A stretch of DNA of 64,000 bases from Trichlorobacter thiogenes. GTDB taxonomy: Bacteria; Desulfobacterota; Desulfuromonadia; Geobacterales; Pseudopelobacteraceae. The stretch lies in the NCBI RefSeq assembly GCF_900167465.1, contig NZ_FUWR01000006.1, positions 1 through 64,000 on the forward strand, given 5' to 3'. The notes below the pieces were generated by a model, which was not told the origin of the DNA, did not search any database, and worked only from the letters and a program-made list of their open reading frames with translations. This document shows positions 43,805 through 53,085 of this stretch, piece by piece. Each line of letters begins with the position of its first letter. Position 1 is the stretch's first letter. Position numbers and translations under genes: made by a program.

Positions 43805-45358
43805 CTACTTCTTCTCTATCTTATCCCAAGTCGGCTTTTCATTGGGATTCTGCAAACGGAACAGCAGATAGGCCGCAGCCTTTTTCAATTTTTCTGTTGT
43901 CTTGGCCTCTGTCGTAAAGCGTTCCAATGCCGCAATCATACATGCACGGGAGTAATCAGCAACCACCTCCTGCTCAATAATGGTTCGCAGGGAGGTCAAC
44001 ACCTGCTTTTGCTGCTCTGCCTCATCAAGCTTGCAGGGGTCCAGCAAAAAGACCAGTAACCAGGCGGTCACCCGCTCTTCAGTGCCGGTTGCAGACGCTG
44101 CAAACTGCAACAGGGCCGTTGCCAGACTGGTCTGTTCAGCCTGATTCAGCGAACTTTTCTCCAGGTAGTCCCGCAGGAAACGCAGTGCTGTCAAATGGTG
44201 CCGTTCACCAGAGACATTAAAAAGCAGCAGGTTGGCAGCCTGGGGTTTCAGTTCATCATGTTGATAGCTTTTCAGGAAGCTGTGCAAAATACGAGCGATC
44301 TTATCGGTGGCAAGTTCTGAAAGCCCGCCACCGGTCAGCTTACTTCTGACCGTTGACAGCAGATCCTGTTTCACCGGATGCCCGCTGTACACCACCGCCA
44401 TGATGCCATCTTTAACCTCATCATCAGCAGCAAACTCCCACAATTCCTCAACCTGCTTCAAGATGGTGGAACGGAAACGCTTAACCTTGTCCATCTTGGT
44501 AATTTCTTCCGGTTCCCAGCTCTCCGGCCAGGTATCAATATGGTTGTCAACCTCATCCTCATTCCAGGTTTTATCAAGCAGGAAGGTAAAATAGGTAAGA
44601 ATTTTGAGCTGGTAAACCTTACCCCCCTCCTGCAGCGGACGCAACAGATCTTCCAGGTAGCTGGCAGTCAGGCCGCAGGTGCCGCTACAGAGGAAACGGT
44701 AGACGCTCTCCCCTTTTTCCACCTGCTTCTCGATATATTTTGCCTTAAGGTGGGCGCCCAGAGCGGTAGTGGAAACCTTCTTGAAGAAGACCGACAGCAG
44801 GTTGGTGGCATGGTGCTTGACCGGCATCTCGATCTCATCTGAGAGCACGATATCAAGACAGGCGTTAAAGATCTTAACCTGTTCCGGCTCATCTTCAGAG
44901 GCATCGATGTACTGTTCAAGGATATCGATAATCTCGACAATATGGGAGCGGTTGCGACTGGAAAGCAGGCTGGTCAGGGTAATCCGCAGCGAATCGGCAT
45001 CAACAATACCAAACAGAAAGCGAACTGCCGCGTTACGCCGGGCCGGACCTTTGTGCTCAGCAGAACGCAATACCTGCAAAATACTGGCAGCAGGATCAGC
45101 CACCCAGCCCGGAATCAAGGCCTCCAGCAGCAGTTCCGCCTTGCGGCGGATATGGGCATCCAGATCGTTCACAAAGTAGCGGGCGATCTCGATCTTAAAC
45201 TCACGACCGGCATTGGATTCAATAATCAATGAAAAGGCAGCCGCCTTATCCTTGGCCGAAAGCTTGGCCATATCTTTCTTGGCCCGGGCACTGTCATTAA
45301 TCTTGATATAGAATCCAATAATATCTTTAACGCCAACTTCTGCTTCAATATCCTTCAT
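43805..45358 (-). CDS. Helical (HEAT-like) repeat protein, unknown function
   Basis: 517 aa, soluble and almost all helical. Repeating pairs of helices (for example RYFVNDLDAHIRRKAELLLEAL, RRNAAVRFLFGIVDADSLRITL) resemble HEAT/armadillo repeats, suggesting a protein-binding scaffold. No catalytic motif is apparent; it ends lysine-rich. It sits directly before the MCP gene and after rnhA (45-bp gap) on the same strand. A link to chemoreceptor arrays is possible only by position. Confidence 0.5.
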   Translation of the reverse strand: MKDIEAEVGVKDIIGFYIKINDSARAKKDMAKLSAKDKAAAFSLIIESNAGREFKIEIARYFVNDLDAHIRRKAELLLEALIPGWVADPAASILQVLRSAEHKGPARRNAAVRFLFGIVDADSLRITLTSLLSSRNRSHIVEIIDILEQYIDASEDEPEQVKIFNACLDIVLSDEIEMPVKHHATNLLSVFFKKVSTTALGAHLKAKYIEKQVEKGESVYRFLCSGTCGLTASYLEDLLRPLQEGGKVYQLKILTYFTFLLDKTWNEDEVDNHIDTWPESWEPEEITKMDKVKRFRSTILKQVEELWEFAADDEVKDGIMAVVYSGHPVKQDLLSTVRSKLTGGGLSELATDKIARILHSFLKSYQHDELKPQAANLLLFNVSGERHHLTALRFLRDYLEKSSLNQAEQTSLATALLQFAASATGTEERVTAWLLVFLLDPCKLDEAEQQKQVLTSLRTIIEQEVVADYSRACMIAALERFTTEAKTTEKLKKAAAYLLFRLQNPNEKPTWDKIEKK

Positions 45359-45403
45359 GGCACCCTCTCACTGGGTAATGACACCGTGTATTTTTCGATC
45401 AGA

Positions 45404-45874
45404 TCAATTCTGATTCTTCATAGCACTAATCGCTTCCCTGGCCAAACAATCGCAACGCTCGTTTTCTGCATGTCCAGCATGGCCGCGCACCCACTGCCAG
45501 ACCACCTGATGGGGCTTGACCGCCTCAACCAGCGCCTCCCAGAGATCTTTATTAAGCACCGGTTCTTTCTTGCTGTTCTTCCAGCCGTTGCGTTGCCAGC
45601 CCGACAACCACTCGGTCATCCCCTTTACCAGATACTGGGAATCAGTGGTTATGGTTACCCGACAAGGACGGGTCAACTGCCGAAGCCCCTCAAGGGCTCC
45701 GGTCAGTTCCATCCGATTGTTCGTGGTCTCTGCAGCAGCACCGGACAGTTCTTTTTCCTTACCACGACAGCGTAGAATGGTGCCGTAGCCACCGGGACCG
45801 GGATTACCACTGCAGGCGCCGTCACAGAAAATCTCGACATCCGTCAGGGCCTTACTTTTCAACGCGTCCGACAT
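45404..45874 (-). CDS. rnhA: Ribonuclease HI
   Basis: 156 aa. Acidic metal ligands in [14 protein letters not shown] (Asp ~18), MELTGAL (Glu ~55), TDSQYLVKG (Asp ~78) and the late ERCD (Asp ~142), with catalytic His in VRGHAGH near 130. It degrades RNA in RNA:DNA hybrids. ATG follows AGGAAGG; the gene overlaps the end of plsC by 23 bp. Confidence 0.95.
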   Translation of the reverse strand: MSDALKSKALTDVEIFCDGACSGNPGPGGYGTILRCRGKEKELSGAAAETTNNRMELTGALEGLRQLTRPCRVTITTDSQYLVKGMTEWLSGWQRNGWKNSKKEPVLNKDLWEALVEAVKPHQVVWQWVRGHAGHAENERCDCLAREAISAMKNQN

Positions 45875-46514
45875 AGGCCCCTTCCTGTTTCAGCAGTTCT
45901 GCAATCCCCTCCATCACCCGTTCAACAATCAGCTGATGAGTCTCCTTGCAGTCCTCAAGCACAAACAGGTCATCAAAGATGATCTGTGGCCCAAAGACAA
46001 TCGCCCCCTTGGCCCCCAGACTGGGAAATGTCCAGTGGTTCAGCCCTATCAGGGCTGTAGGTACAACCGTTGGCCGGGTATCAAAGATCAACTTGCCGAC
46101 GCCACGGTTGCCCGGTCCCAATCTGCCATCTTTATGACGGGTTCCCTCAGGGAAAAGCATCACCTTCTGATCAGCCAGCAGATCGTTCAGGACCTTGCCG
46201 GCCTTGACATCCCTGCCCCGTCGCACCGGAAAGGCTCCCCATGATGAATAGATAAAGCGCTGAAACGGTTTGCGAAACAGTTCTTCCTTGGCCGGTGCCC
46301 AGAGCATCTGGAGCGGGTGCCTGCGTAAAGCGGCCCAGGGGAGAAAAATCGTTTCATAGGCCGAGATGTGATTGGAGGCCAACAGCACACCTCCTGCATC
46401 AGGGATATGCTGTTCTCCCTTGATTTTCATACGATTCAACAGCGAGGCGTAGATGCCAACCACATTAATCGAAAAGGTCACCCAAAAGCGCTGTAGAAAT
46501 GAAGCCTTTGCCAC
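45852..46514 (-). CDS. plsC: 1-acyl-sn-glycerol-3-phosphate acyltransferase family protein
   Basis: 220 aa from GTG 46514 (GGAAG upstream). One N-terminal hydrophobic helix, then the acyltransferase motifs: N48-H49-x4-E54 in SNHISAYE, where the family normally has NHx4D, and the substrate motif FPEGTR near 118. It should convert lysophosphatidic acid to phosphatidic acid at the inner membrane face. The Asp-to-Glu change at the catalytic pair is unusual; the enzyme may still be active. Divergent from the EAL-HDOD gene, with rnhA downstream. Confidence 0.82.
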   Translation of the reverse strand: MAKASFLQRFWVTFSINVVGIYASLLNRMKIKGEQHIPDAGGVLLASNHISAYETIFLPWAALRRHPLQMLWAPAKEELFRKPFQRFIYSSWGAFPVRRGRDVKAGKVLNDLLADQKVMLFPEGTRHKDGRLGPGNRGVGKLIFDTRPTVVPTALIGLNHWTFPSLGAKGAIVFGPQIIFDDLFVLEDCKETHQLIVERVMEGIAELLKQEGAYVGRVEK

Positions 46515-46620
46515 GTTCTTCCTTTACTGCCAAATGTAAGTTTTAGTTGTAGTCACCCTATACCATGCAATGGGCTGTTCAGCAATAACTCAGGGGCAAA
46601 TCTGACATAAACGGTGCCGA

Positions 46621-46649
46621 TTGCACTTAAAGGACAGATAGCGTATACT
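46621..46649 (+). promoter_or_regulatory. Sigma70 promoter of the mutS2 operon
   Basis: TTGCAC (46621-46626), 17-bp spacer, TATACT (46644-46649). It predicts a start near 46656, about 50 bases before the ATG at 46705. Confidence 0.75.
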
Positions 46650-46704
46650 CAACTCCTTTCATCAAGTAACTATGCCCAGATATCAGGCAGGATACCCGAC
46701 ACCT

Positions 46705-47940
46705 ATGGAGCAATCAGAACAAAAATACCTGATCGGACGCCAACCGATCCTGAACCGTGATGAGCAGATCTGTGCCTATGAACTGCTTTTCCGCTCAGCT
46801 CAATCCCTGGCTGAGGCCAATGTCAGCGACGCCTCCCAGGCAACCGCCAGCGTTATCCTGAATACCCTGGCCGGATTTGGGGTCAAGCAGATTCTGGGCA
46901 AGCATCTGGGATTTATCAACCTTGAGCTTGATATCCTGATGAGTGACTCCCTGGAACTGCTACCCAAAGAGATGATCGTCCTTGAACTGCTTGAAACCCT
47001 TGAGGTCACCCCGGCACTGATCGAGCGCTGCCGTGAACTGAAAGAGGCCGGGTTTGTGCTGGCCCTTGATGATCATGACTACGACCCGATCTACGAAGAG
47101 CTGTACCAGATTATTGATATCGTCAAGGTGGACCTGATGGCCACCCCGGTGGACACCATCGGTGCAGCTGTTGAGTGCTACCGCAATTATCAGTTTAAGC
47201 TGTTGGCAGAAAAAGTGGAAACCAAGGAAGAATTTCTGAAATGCCTGGATCTGGGTTTTGATTATTTCCAAGGCTACTATTTTGCCAAACCAGCAGTCAT
47301 TGAAAAGAAGAAGATTGATGAGGGCGGCGCCGCGCTTTTAAAACTGATGCGTCAGTTAATGGATGACGCCGAGATGGAGGAGGTTGAAAAGACCTTCCGC
47401 AGCAGTCCGGGTCTGACCTACAAACTGCTCCTACTGGTCAACTCTGTCTCCTTTGTGGGACTGCAGAAGATCCAGACTGTACGCCACGCCATCAGCATGC
47501 TGGGCAGGGCACAGATCAAACGCTGGGTACAGTTGGCCCTGTTTGCTACCGATGACAGTCATGCCATGGAAAACCCGCTGGTGGATATGGCAGCGGTGCG
47601 GGGTGGCTTCATGGAGCAGATGGCAACCGCCTGCCCGCGTCTGCGGGGTAACCGTGAGGCAGCAGACCAAGCCTTTATGACCGGCATCCTGTCGCTGCTT
47701 GAATCGCTGTATGATATCCCCATGGGACAGATTGCGGAAGAATTGAACCTGTCGGAGGATGTGCAACAGGCACTGGTCAGCCGGGAAGGGATCTACGGCA
47801 ACCTGCTTGCCCTGGCCGAGGCCCTGGAGCAGGTTGACTTTGTCAAGGCATCAGAGTTATTGGGTGCCCTCTCTATCCCCTACAGCACGGTTATGGATGC
47901 CCAGATGAAGGCCTACAACTGGCAGGCAGGCATGGGCTAA
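46705..47940 (+). CDS. EAL-HDOD signal transduction protein
   Basis: 411 aa from ATG 46705 (MEQSEQKYLIGRQPILNRDEQ); an ATG at 46672 lacks a ribosome site. Residues ~5-205 are an EAL-like domain of the YuxH type, but the signature is ELL in AYELLFR and the metal motif DDHDYDP differs from DDFGTGY, so phosphodiesterase activity is doubtful. Residues ~210-405 are an HDOD domain (SSPGLTYKLLLLVNSVSF, IQTVRHAISMLGRAQIKRW). Such proteins are regulatory. First gene of a coupled operon, overlapping the GGQ gene by one base. Confidence 0.85.
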   Translation: MEQSEQKYLIGRQPILNRDEQICAYELLFRSAQSLAEANVSDASQATASVILNTLAGFGVKQILGKHLGFINLELDILMSDSLELLPKEMIVLELLETLEVTPALIERCRELKEAGFVLALDDHDYDPIYEELYQIIDIVKVDLMATPVDTIGAAVECYRNYQFKLLAEKVETKEEFLKCLDLGFDYFQGYYFAKPAVIEKKKIDEGGAALLKLMRQLMDDAEMEEVEKTFRSSPGLTYKLLLLVNSVSFVGLQKIQTVRHAISMLGRAQIKRWVQLALFATDDSHAMENPLVDMAAVRGGFMEQMATACPRLRGNREAADQAFMTGILSLLESLYDIPMGQIAEELNLSEDVQQALVSREGIYGNLLALAEALEQVDFVKASELLGALSIPYSTVMDAQMKAYNWQAGMG

Positions 47941-48317
47941 TGGCCACCAGCCCGACCTTTGCGGTCAGTGCAAAAAAACAGCAGGCCCTGCTGGCCCGTA
48001 TGCTGGAACTGAATGTCCGTGAAGAAGAGATTGAAGAACAGTTTGTCCGCTCCTCCGGCAAGGGGGGGCAACATCTTAACAAGACCTCAAGCTGCGCACA
48101 GGTTCGCCACCTTCCCACCGGCATTGAAGCCCGTTGCGGACGTGAACGCAGTCAGTCCCTGAACCGCTTTCTGGCCCGACGTGAACTGCTGGAGAAAATC
48201 GCCCGCAGTCGCGGTCTGCCCACGGTTGAAGATGAAGAGGCTGCCAGAATCCGTAAACAGAAAAGCCGTAGAAACCGCCGTTCAACCCATAAACGACAGA
48301 ATACCGACACCCCATGA
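47940..48317 (+). CDS. ArfB/YaeJ-like peptidyl-tRNA hydrolase (GGQ release-factor domain)
   Basis: 125 aa. A stand-alone release factor domain with the catalytic motif SSGKGGQHLNKTSS near 38-51; there are no codon-recognition domains. A strongly basic tail (RIRKQKSRRNRRSTHKRQN, ~102-120) matches the ArfB tail that enters the empty mRNA channel of stalled ribosomes. It should hydrolyse peptidyl-tRNA during ribosome rescue. ATG overlaps the preceding TAA, and its end overlaps mutS2 by 4 bp (ATGA), so it is coupled to both. Confidence 0.85.
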   Translation: MATSPTFAVSAKKQQALLARMLELNVREEEIEEQFVRSSGKGGQHLNKTSSCAQVRHLPTGIEARCGRERSQSLNRFLARRELLEKIARSRGLPTVEDEEAARIRKQKSRRNRRSTHKRQNTDTP

Positions 48318-50668
48318 TCTCTCACACAACCCTTTGCCGTCTTGAATTCAATAAGGTCCTGCAGGTGGTTGCAGGCCATGCCCGTAGCGATGCCAGCACC
48401 GCAGCCATTCTGGCTGTTGCTCCACTACAGTCTGCTGCTGCCATCACCCTCTCTTGGCAGCGGATCGAGGAAATCCGCACCCTGCTGCGCCAACGGATCA
48501 GCCTGCGGATCAGCCGTTTCAGTGATATCCGCCCCCTGCTGGATCAGGTACGACCGGACGGAGCGATCCTCTCCCCCTTTGGCCTGCTGGAGTTCATTCC
48601 GGTGCTGGGATCACTGGCAGAACTGTACAAACAGCTCTCCCCGCGGGATGACATCCCTGCCCTGCGCCTTTTGGAACCGTTTCCGGTGGCCTTCAGCGAT
48701 ATCCTTGAACCGCTCTCTGCCACACTGGATGATGAAGACACCATTCTGGACTCTGCCTCCCGCGAACTGGCCGAAATCCGCAAGGCCAAGCGGGCCCTGG
48801 CTGCCCGGGTGCGCCGCAAGCTGGAAGAGTTTGTCCGCAGGCATGAAACCGCCATCTTCCTGCAGGATGACTTCATCACCATTCGTTCCGGCCGCTGGGT
48901 CATCCCGGTGCGGATGGATTCCAAGGGGATGGTGCCGGGGGTGGTGCATGATGTCTCCTCATCCGGTGAAACCGCCTTTATGGAGCCGCTGGAGATCATC
49001 CCGTTTGTCAATGAACTGGAAAACCTGTCTGCCGAAGAAAAGGCAGAAGAGATCCGCATCCTGCGGCAACTCTCTGCCTGGATCAGGGAAGATGCAGACC
49101 GGATCGCCGCCTGTTTCACCACCCTGGTGGAGCTTGATCGTCTGGACTGCATCGCCCGCTTTAGCGAGCAGTTCAACATGGCAGTACCTGAATTAAATCA
49201 GAACGGTGCGCTGCGACTGCTTTCCGCCCGCCACCCACTACTGATGGTGATGCGGGCAGAGCAGCAGGATGCCACACCGATTGTCCCCTTGGATCTGGAG
49301 CTTTCCACCTCGCAGGTACTTGTGATCAGCGGCCCTAACGCCGGTGGCAAGACCATCGCCCTTAAAACCGTCGGCCTGATCACTGCCATGGCCTTGTCCG
49401 GTATGCCGGTGCCAGCCTCCCCCTCCTCATCCATACCACTGCTGGATGCCCTGTTGGTGGATATTGGTGATGAACAGTCGATAGAGCAAAGCCTCTCCAC
49501 CTTCTCGGCCCATGTGGCTGCCATCAGCAAGATTCTGGAACAGGCCGGTTCCCGCAGCTTGGTACTGCTGGATGAACTGGGTACCGGTACCGAACCGCTG
49601 CAGGGGGCTGCCATTGGCTGCGCTGTCCTGCAAGAGCTGCAACAGCGGGGCGCTGTGGTGCTGGCCACTACCCACCTGACCGAGATTGTCGGTTTTGTCC
49701 AGCAGACCAGTGAAATGCAGAACGCAGGCATGGAGTTTGACAGTGCCAGCTGGACCCCGCTCTACCGGCTGGTAATGGGAGAGCCGGGACAGTCCCATGC
49801 CCTGGAAACTGCCCGGCGTTATGGTCTGCCTGAATCTGTCCTACAGACCGCCCGTGCTCTGTTGGGGGATGCTGGTACCGCCTTTTCAAACATCATTGAA
49901 GAGCTGCGCCAGAAACGGAATGCACTGGCTGATGAGCTTGCAAATCAGCAGCAGGAACGGCAACGTCTTGATGGGCTTGCTATGAGCCTGAAACAGCAAG
50001 AGGCTGATCTCGTCCGCCTGCGACAGGAAACCATTGAAAAGGCTCGGGCTGACGCACGGGATACCATCACCGCTGCCCGCCGTGAGATGAATCAGCTGCT
50101 GGAGCAGTTCAAGCAGGATCGCCGCAAGGAAACAGAGGTAAAATTCAGGCAGAAGGCAGAAGAGCTGGAAGCCAGCTTTGCCCCCACCGGACAGCAGCCC
50201 CCATCCGCTGATGCGCTACAGCCGGGCAGCATTGTGCAGGTGCGCTCTCTTGGGCGGGAAGCCACGGTCACCAGTGTGGATCAGGCCCGTCAAAAGGTAC
50301 GGGTCAGGGCAGGCAGCATCGAGATGGAGGTACCGCTGCACGGCCTGATAATCGGCAGCAGCACAGCAGGTTCCAAACCGCGTAAAAATGCACCTGAGAT
50401 CAAGATGAAGCTGCAGTCTGAAGAGTCCGCCAATGAACTGAACCTGATCGGCAAGCGGGTGGAAGAGGCACTGATTGAGCTGGAAGGGTTCATTGATCAG
50501 GCTGTTCTGGCCGGACAGCGGGAAATCAGGATCATCCATGGTATCGGCACCGGTACCCTGCAGCGGGCAGTGCGGGAGTTTCTGAGTCGGCATCCACAGA
50601 TAAGCTCCTTCCGCCCCGGTGAACCACACGAAGGCCGCGACGGTGCAACCGTTGCTGAACTGGGATAA
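48314..50668 (+). CDS. mutS2: MutS2 family ATPase with Smr domain
   Basis: 784 aa. Helical core/lever (~1-320), ATPase with Walker A GPNAGGKT near 340-347, Walker B LVLLDELGTGTEP near 415, a coiled coil (~515-640), a KOW-like domain (QPGSIVQVRSLGREATV near 635) and a C-terminal Smr domain. Smr keeps HGIGTG but has LNLIG where LDLRG is usual, so nuclease action may be reduced. MutS2 has been tied to suppressing recombination and, in B. subtilis, to sensing and splitting collided ribosomes. Its overlap with an ArfB-like gene supports the second role. Confidence 0.93.
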   Translation: MISHTTLCRLEFNKVLQVVAGHARSDASTAAILAVAPLQSAAAITLSWQRIEEIRTLLRQRISLRISRFSDIRPLLDQVRPDGAILSPFGLLEFIPVLGSLAELYKQLSPRDDIPALRLLEPFPVAFSDILEPLSATLDDEDTILDSASRELAEIRKAKRALAARVRRKLEEFVRRHETAIFLQDDFITIRSGRWVIPVRMDSKGMVPGVVHDVSSSGETAFMEPLEIIPFVNELENLSAEEKAEEIRILRQLSAWIREDADRIAACFTTLVELDRLDCIARFSEQFNMAVPELNQNGALRLLSARHPLLMVMRAEQQDATPIVPLDLELSTSQVLVISGPNAGGKTIALKTVGLITAMALSGMPVPASPSSSIPLLDALLVDIGDEQSIEQSLSTFSAHVAAISKILEQAGSRSLVLLDELGTGTEPLQGAAIGCAVLQELQQRGAVVLATTHLTEIVGFVQQTSEMQNAGMEFDSASWTPLYRLVMGEPGQSHALETARRYGLPESVLQTARALLGDAGTAFSNIIEELRQKRNALADELANQQQERQRLDGLAMSLKQQEADLVRLRQETIEKARADARDTITAARREMNQLLEQFKQDRRKETEVKFRQKAEELEASFAPTGQQPPSADALQPGSIVQVRSLGREATVTSVDQARQKVRVRAGSIEMEVPLHGLIIGSSTAGSKPRKNAPEIKMKLQSEESANELNLIGKRVEEALIELEGFIDQAVLAGQREIRIIHGIGTGTLQRAVREFLSRHPQISSFRPGEPHEGRDGATVAELG

Positions 50669-50670
50669 CC

Positions 50671-50982
50671 ATGAGCGAGTTCATTATTGAGGTATCAGAA
50701 GAAGAGGTCAGGCGTGAACGGGACAAATCCCGTGAACTGCGCCGCAGCCGCTGGTGGAAGAACCGGCTGGCATTAGGCGTCTGCCACTGGTGCGGCAACC
50801 GCTTTAGTCCGGATGAGCTGACCATGGACCATATCGTACCGGTCACCCGTGGCGGCAAGGCCAGCCGGAACAATGTGGTGCCATCCTGCAAGGAATGTAA
50901 CAGCCGTAAAAAATACCTGCTGCCGATGGAATGGGAAGAGTACCTGACCAAGGCCCGGCAACCGGAAGAGGACAAGGCATGA
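50671..50982 (+). CDS. HNH endonuclease domain protein
   Basis: 103 aa. Zinc pairs CHWC and CKEC flank the HNH core TMDHIVPVTRGGKASRNNVVPSC; the N-terminal 30 residues are charged (EEEVRRERDKSRELRRSR). Small stand-alone HNH proteins are widespread, with DNA nicking assumed but targets unknown. Its place 2 bp after mutS2 and 4-bp overlap with the HAD gene make it part of the operon rather than a mobile intruder. Confidence 0.85.
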   Translation: MSEFIIEVSEEEVRRERDKSRELRRSRWWKNRLALGVCHWCGNRFSPDELTMDHIVPVTRGGKASRNNVVPSCKECNSRKKYLLPMEWEEYLTKARQPEEDKA

Positions 50983-51608
50983 CTGCACGCTACAAGGCGA
51001 TAATCTATGATTGTGACGGAGTTATCCTGGATTCAATCGAATCCAACTACATCTTCTACAACCGGATCATGGCCGGGCTGGGCCGCCCGGAGATTGACCG
51101 GCTCTGCACTGAATCAGAGCGGGTACTGCACACCTTTTCCTATCTGGATGTAATTGAGCATTTCTTTGGCAAAGATCCGCAGAAGGCTCAAGCCATCGCC
51201 ATCGGCAAGACCATCCGCTACAAGGAACTGATGCCGTACATGCGGCGTGAGGATGGACTGGTGGAAACCCTGACCGCTCTGAAAGGAAAGGTAGAACTGG
51301 CGATCTGCACCAACCGGGCAGCCTCCATGGAGATGATCATCGAAGACTTCGGTCTGGAAGGATTCTTTGGTTGTGTCATGACCGCCGCCAAAGTCAAGAA
51401 TCCTAAACCCCACCCGGAGCCACTCTTGAAGGTGCTGGAACATTACGGTCTTAGCCCGCAGGAGGCGCTGTTTGTGGGTGACAGCGCGGTGGATATGCAG
51501 GCTGCAGCCGCAGCCGGAGTGCCGTTCATCGCCTACAAATCAGACCTGCCTGCCTTGGCGGTGATAGAGCGACACCAAGACCTGCTGGAGCATGTTCTGC
51601 CCCAATAA
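50979..51608 (+). CDS. HAD family hydrolase (Gph-like phosphatase)
   Basis: 209 aa from ATG 50979, which overlaps the HNH stop (ATGA). Motif I DCDGVILDS near 10-18 (nucleophile Asp10), motif II CTNR near 109, motif III lysine in KNPKPHPEPL near 140 and motif IV VGDSAVDMQAA near 163. It resembles phosphoglycolate phosphatases; phosphoglycolate arises from 3'-blocked DNA ends as well as metabolism. Substrate unproven. Last gene of the mutS2 operon. Confidence 0.85.
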   Translation: MTARYKAIIYDCDGVILDSIESNYIFYNRIMAGLGRPEIDRLCTESERVLHTFSYLDVIEHFFGKDPQKAQAIAIGKTIRYKELMPYMRREDGLVETLTALKGKVELAICTNRAASMEMIIEDFGLEGFFGCVMTAAKVKNPKPHPEPLLKVLEHYGLSPQEALFVGDSAVDMQAAAAAGVPFIAYKSDLPALAVIERHQDLLEHVLPQ

Positions 51609-51633
51609 AAAAGGCACCGTTTCCGGTGCCTTG
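51608..51633. terminator. Bidirectional terminator
   Basis: AAAAAAGGCACC-GTTT-CCGGTGCCTT between the HAD gene (plus) and ntrC (minus). The A-tract on the left gives the minus-strand T-tract, so it best terminates ntrC transcripts. Confidence 0.75.
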
Positions 51634-51637
51634 CAAA

Positions 51638-53080
51638 CTAATCTTTTTTAATACTTATCCCTAACTCACTGATCTTCTTACGCAGGGTGTTGCGGTTGAT
51701 CCCCAGCACATCCGCCGCACGAACCTGGTTACCTCTGGTCTTTTCAAGCACGTAGCGGATCAAAGGCCGCTCCACCTGCTCCAGCACCCGGTCGTAAATA
51801 TCCCCTTTATCCAGCTTCTCAATCCCGTTCATGGAGCTGCGCAGTTTGCCTTCAACCAGCGATTCCAGCGACTGTTCCTGGGGTACGGCATGGATGGTTT
51901 CCTGACGATTGGTCAGGCCTGCAAAATCAGCAATGGTCAGCAATGGATCGCTGGAGAGGATAACGCCACGTTTGATGGTATTTTCAAGTTCACGCACGTT
52001 ACCGGGCCAGGTGTAGCTGCAGAGCAGCTCCATCGCTTCAGGGGCGCACTGTTTGGTCGGTATCTCAAGTTCTGCACAGGCACGCTCCAGAAAATACTCC
52101 ACCAGGGCGGGGATATCCTCACTGCGCTCACGCAGCGGTGCCAGATTGATCGGCACCACATTCAGGCGGTAGTAAAGATCTTCACGGAATTCGCGATTAC
52201 GCACCCGCTCCTGCAGTTCCTGGTTGGTGGCTGCCACCACCCGCACATCAACGCTCAGGTTCTGGGAACCGCCAATCCGGGTAATCTCCTGCTCCTGTAG
52301 TACCCGCAGGATCTTGGCCTGCAGATCCAGCGGCATGTCACCGATTTCATCCAGAAAGATGGTGCCATGGTTGGCCTGTTCAAACTTGCCGGTCTTGCGC
52401 TCGGTAGCCCCGGTAAAAGCGCCCCGCTCACTGCCGAACAGCTCGCTCTCCAGTAGGTCTTTGGGGATGGCAGCACAGTTGATCGCCACAAACGGCTTAC
52501 CCAACCGGGTTGAGTTGAAGTGAATCGCCCGGGCAATCAGCTCTTTACCGGTGCCGGATTCCCCCTGAATCAGCACGGTAATATCACTGCCGGCCACCTT
52601 GCCGATGGTCTTGTAGACCTCCCGCATGGCGGTTGAATTACCGATGATGTTCTTTTCGACCTGATAGCGGTCCTTCAGTTCCTGCTTCAGCAGGGTGACC
52701 TGATTGCTGACATCCCGCGCACGGCTGACCTTTTCAATAATCGCGTCGATTACCTCAAGATCAAACGGCTTGGTGATGTAGTCATAGGCACCGCGCTTCA
52801 TCGCCTCAACCGCATTCTTCATGCTGGCCTCGGCGGTCATCACCACCACCAGCAGGTCCGGCCTCAGTTCCCGTGCCTTGTCCAGAAACTCCAGACCGGA
52901 CATGCCGGGCATCTTGATATCCACAATCACCAGGTCATAGGACTGTTCCCGCACCTGACGCAGGGCCTGATTACCATCTGCAGCCAGATCTACCGAGTAC
53001 CCTTTTTTGCGCAACGCCTTGGAAAGTACCCAGCGCATGCTCTCTTCATCATCAGCCACCAATATCCGATGCAGTCCCAT
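51638..53080 (-). CDS. ntrC: Sigma54-dependent response regulator, NtrC family
   Basis: 480 aa. Receiver with phosphoacceptor Asp54 (VIVDIKMPGM) and K104 region TKPFD; AAA+ domain with Walker A GESGTGKE near 169, the sigma54-contact loop GAFTGA near 221 and Walker B FLDEIGDM near 240; C-terminal Fis-type helix-turn-helix (NQVRAADVLGINRNTLRKKI). It activates sigma54 promoters when phosphorylated. The dusB-ntrB-ntrC order is the classic nitrogen-control arrangement, but Geobacter has many similar regulators, so the signal could differ. Confidence 0.88.
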   Translation of the reverse strand: MGLHRILVADDEESMRWVLSKALRKKGYSVDLAADGNQALRQVREQSYDLVIVDIKMPGMSGLEFLDKARELRPDLLVVVMTAEASMKNAVEAMKRGAYDYITKPFDLEVIDAIIEKVSRARDVSNQVTLLKQELKDRYQVEKNIIGNSTAMREVYKTIGKVAGSDITVLIQGESGTGKELIARAIHFNSTRLGKPFVAINCAAIPKDLLESELFGSERGAFTGATERKTGKFEQANHGTIFLDEIGDMPLDLQAKILRVLQEQEITRIGGSQNLSVDVRVVAATNQELQERVRNREFREDLYYRLNVVPINLAPLRERSEDIPALVEYFLERACAELEIPTKQCAPEAMELLCSYTWPGNVRELENTIKRGVILSSDPLLTIADFAGLTNRQETIHAVPQEQSLESLVEGKLRSSMNGIEKLDKGDIYDRVLEQVERPLIRYVLEKTRGNQVRAADVLGINRNTLRKKISELGISIKKD

Positions 53081-53085
53081 GCTGT

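Noticed and set aside
50671-50982. HNH gene as a homing or mobile insertion
   Set aside because: It overlaps its neighbours at start and end within a tight operon and shows no terminal repeats or disrupted gene.
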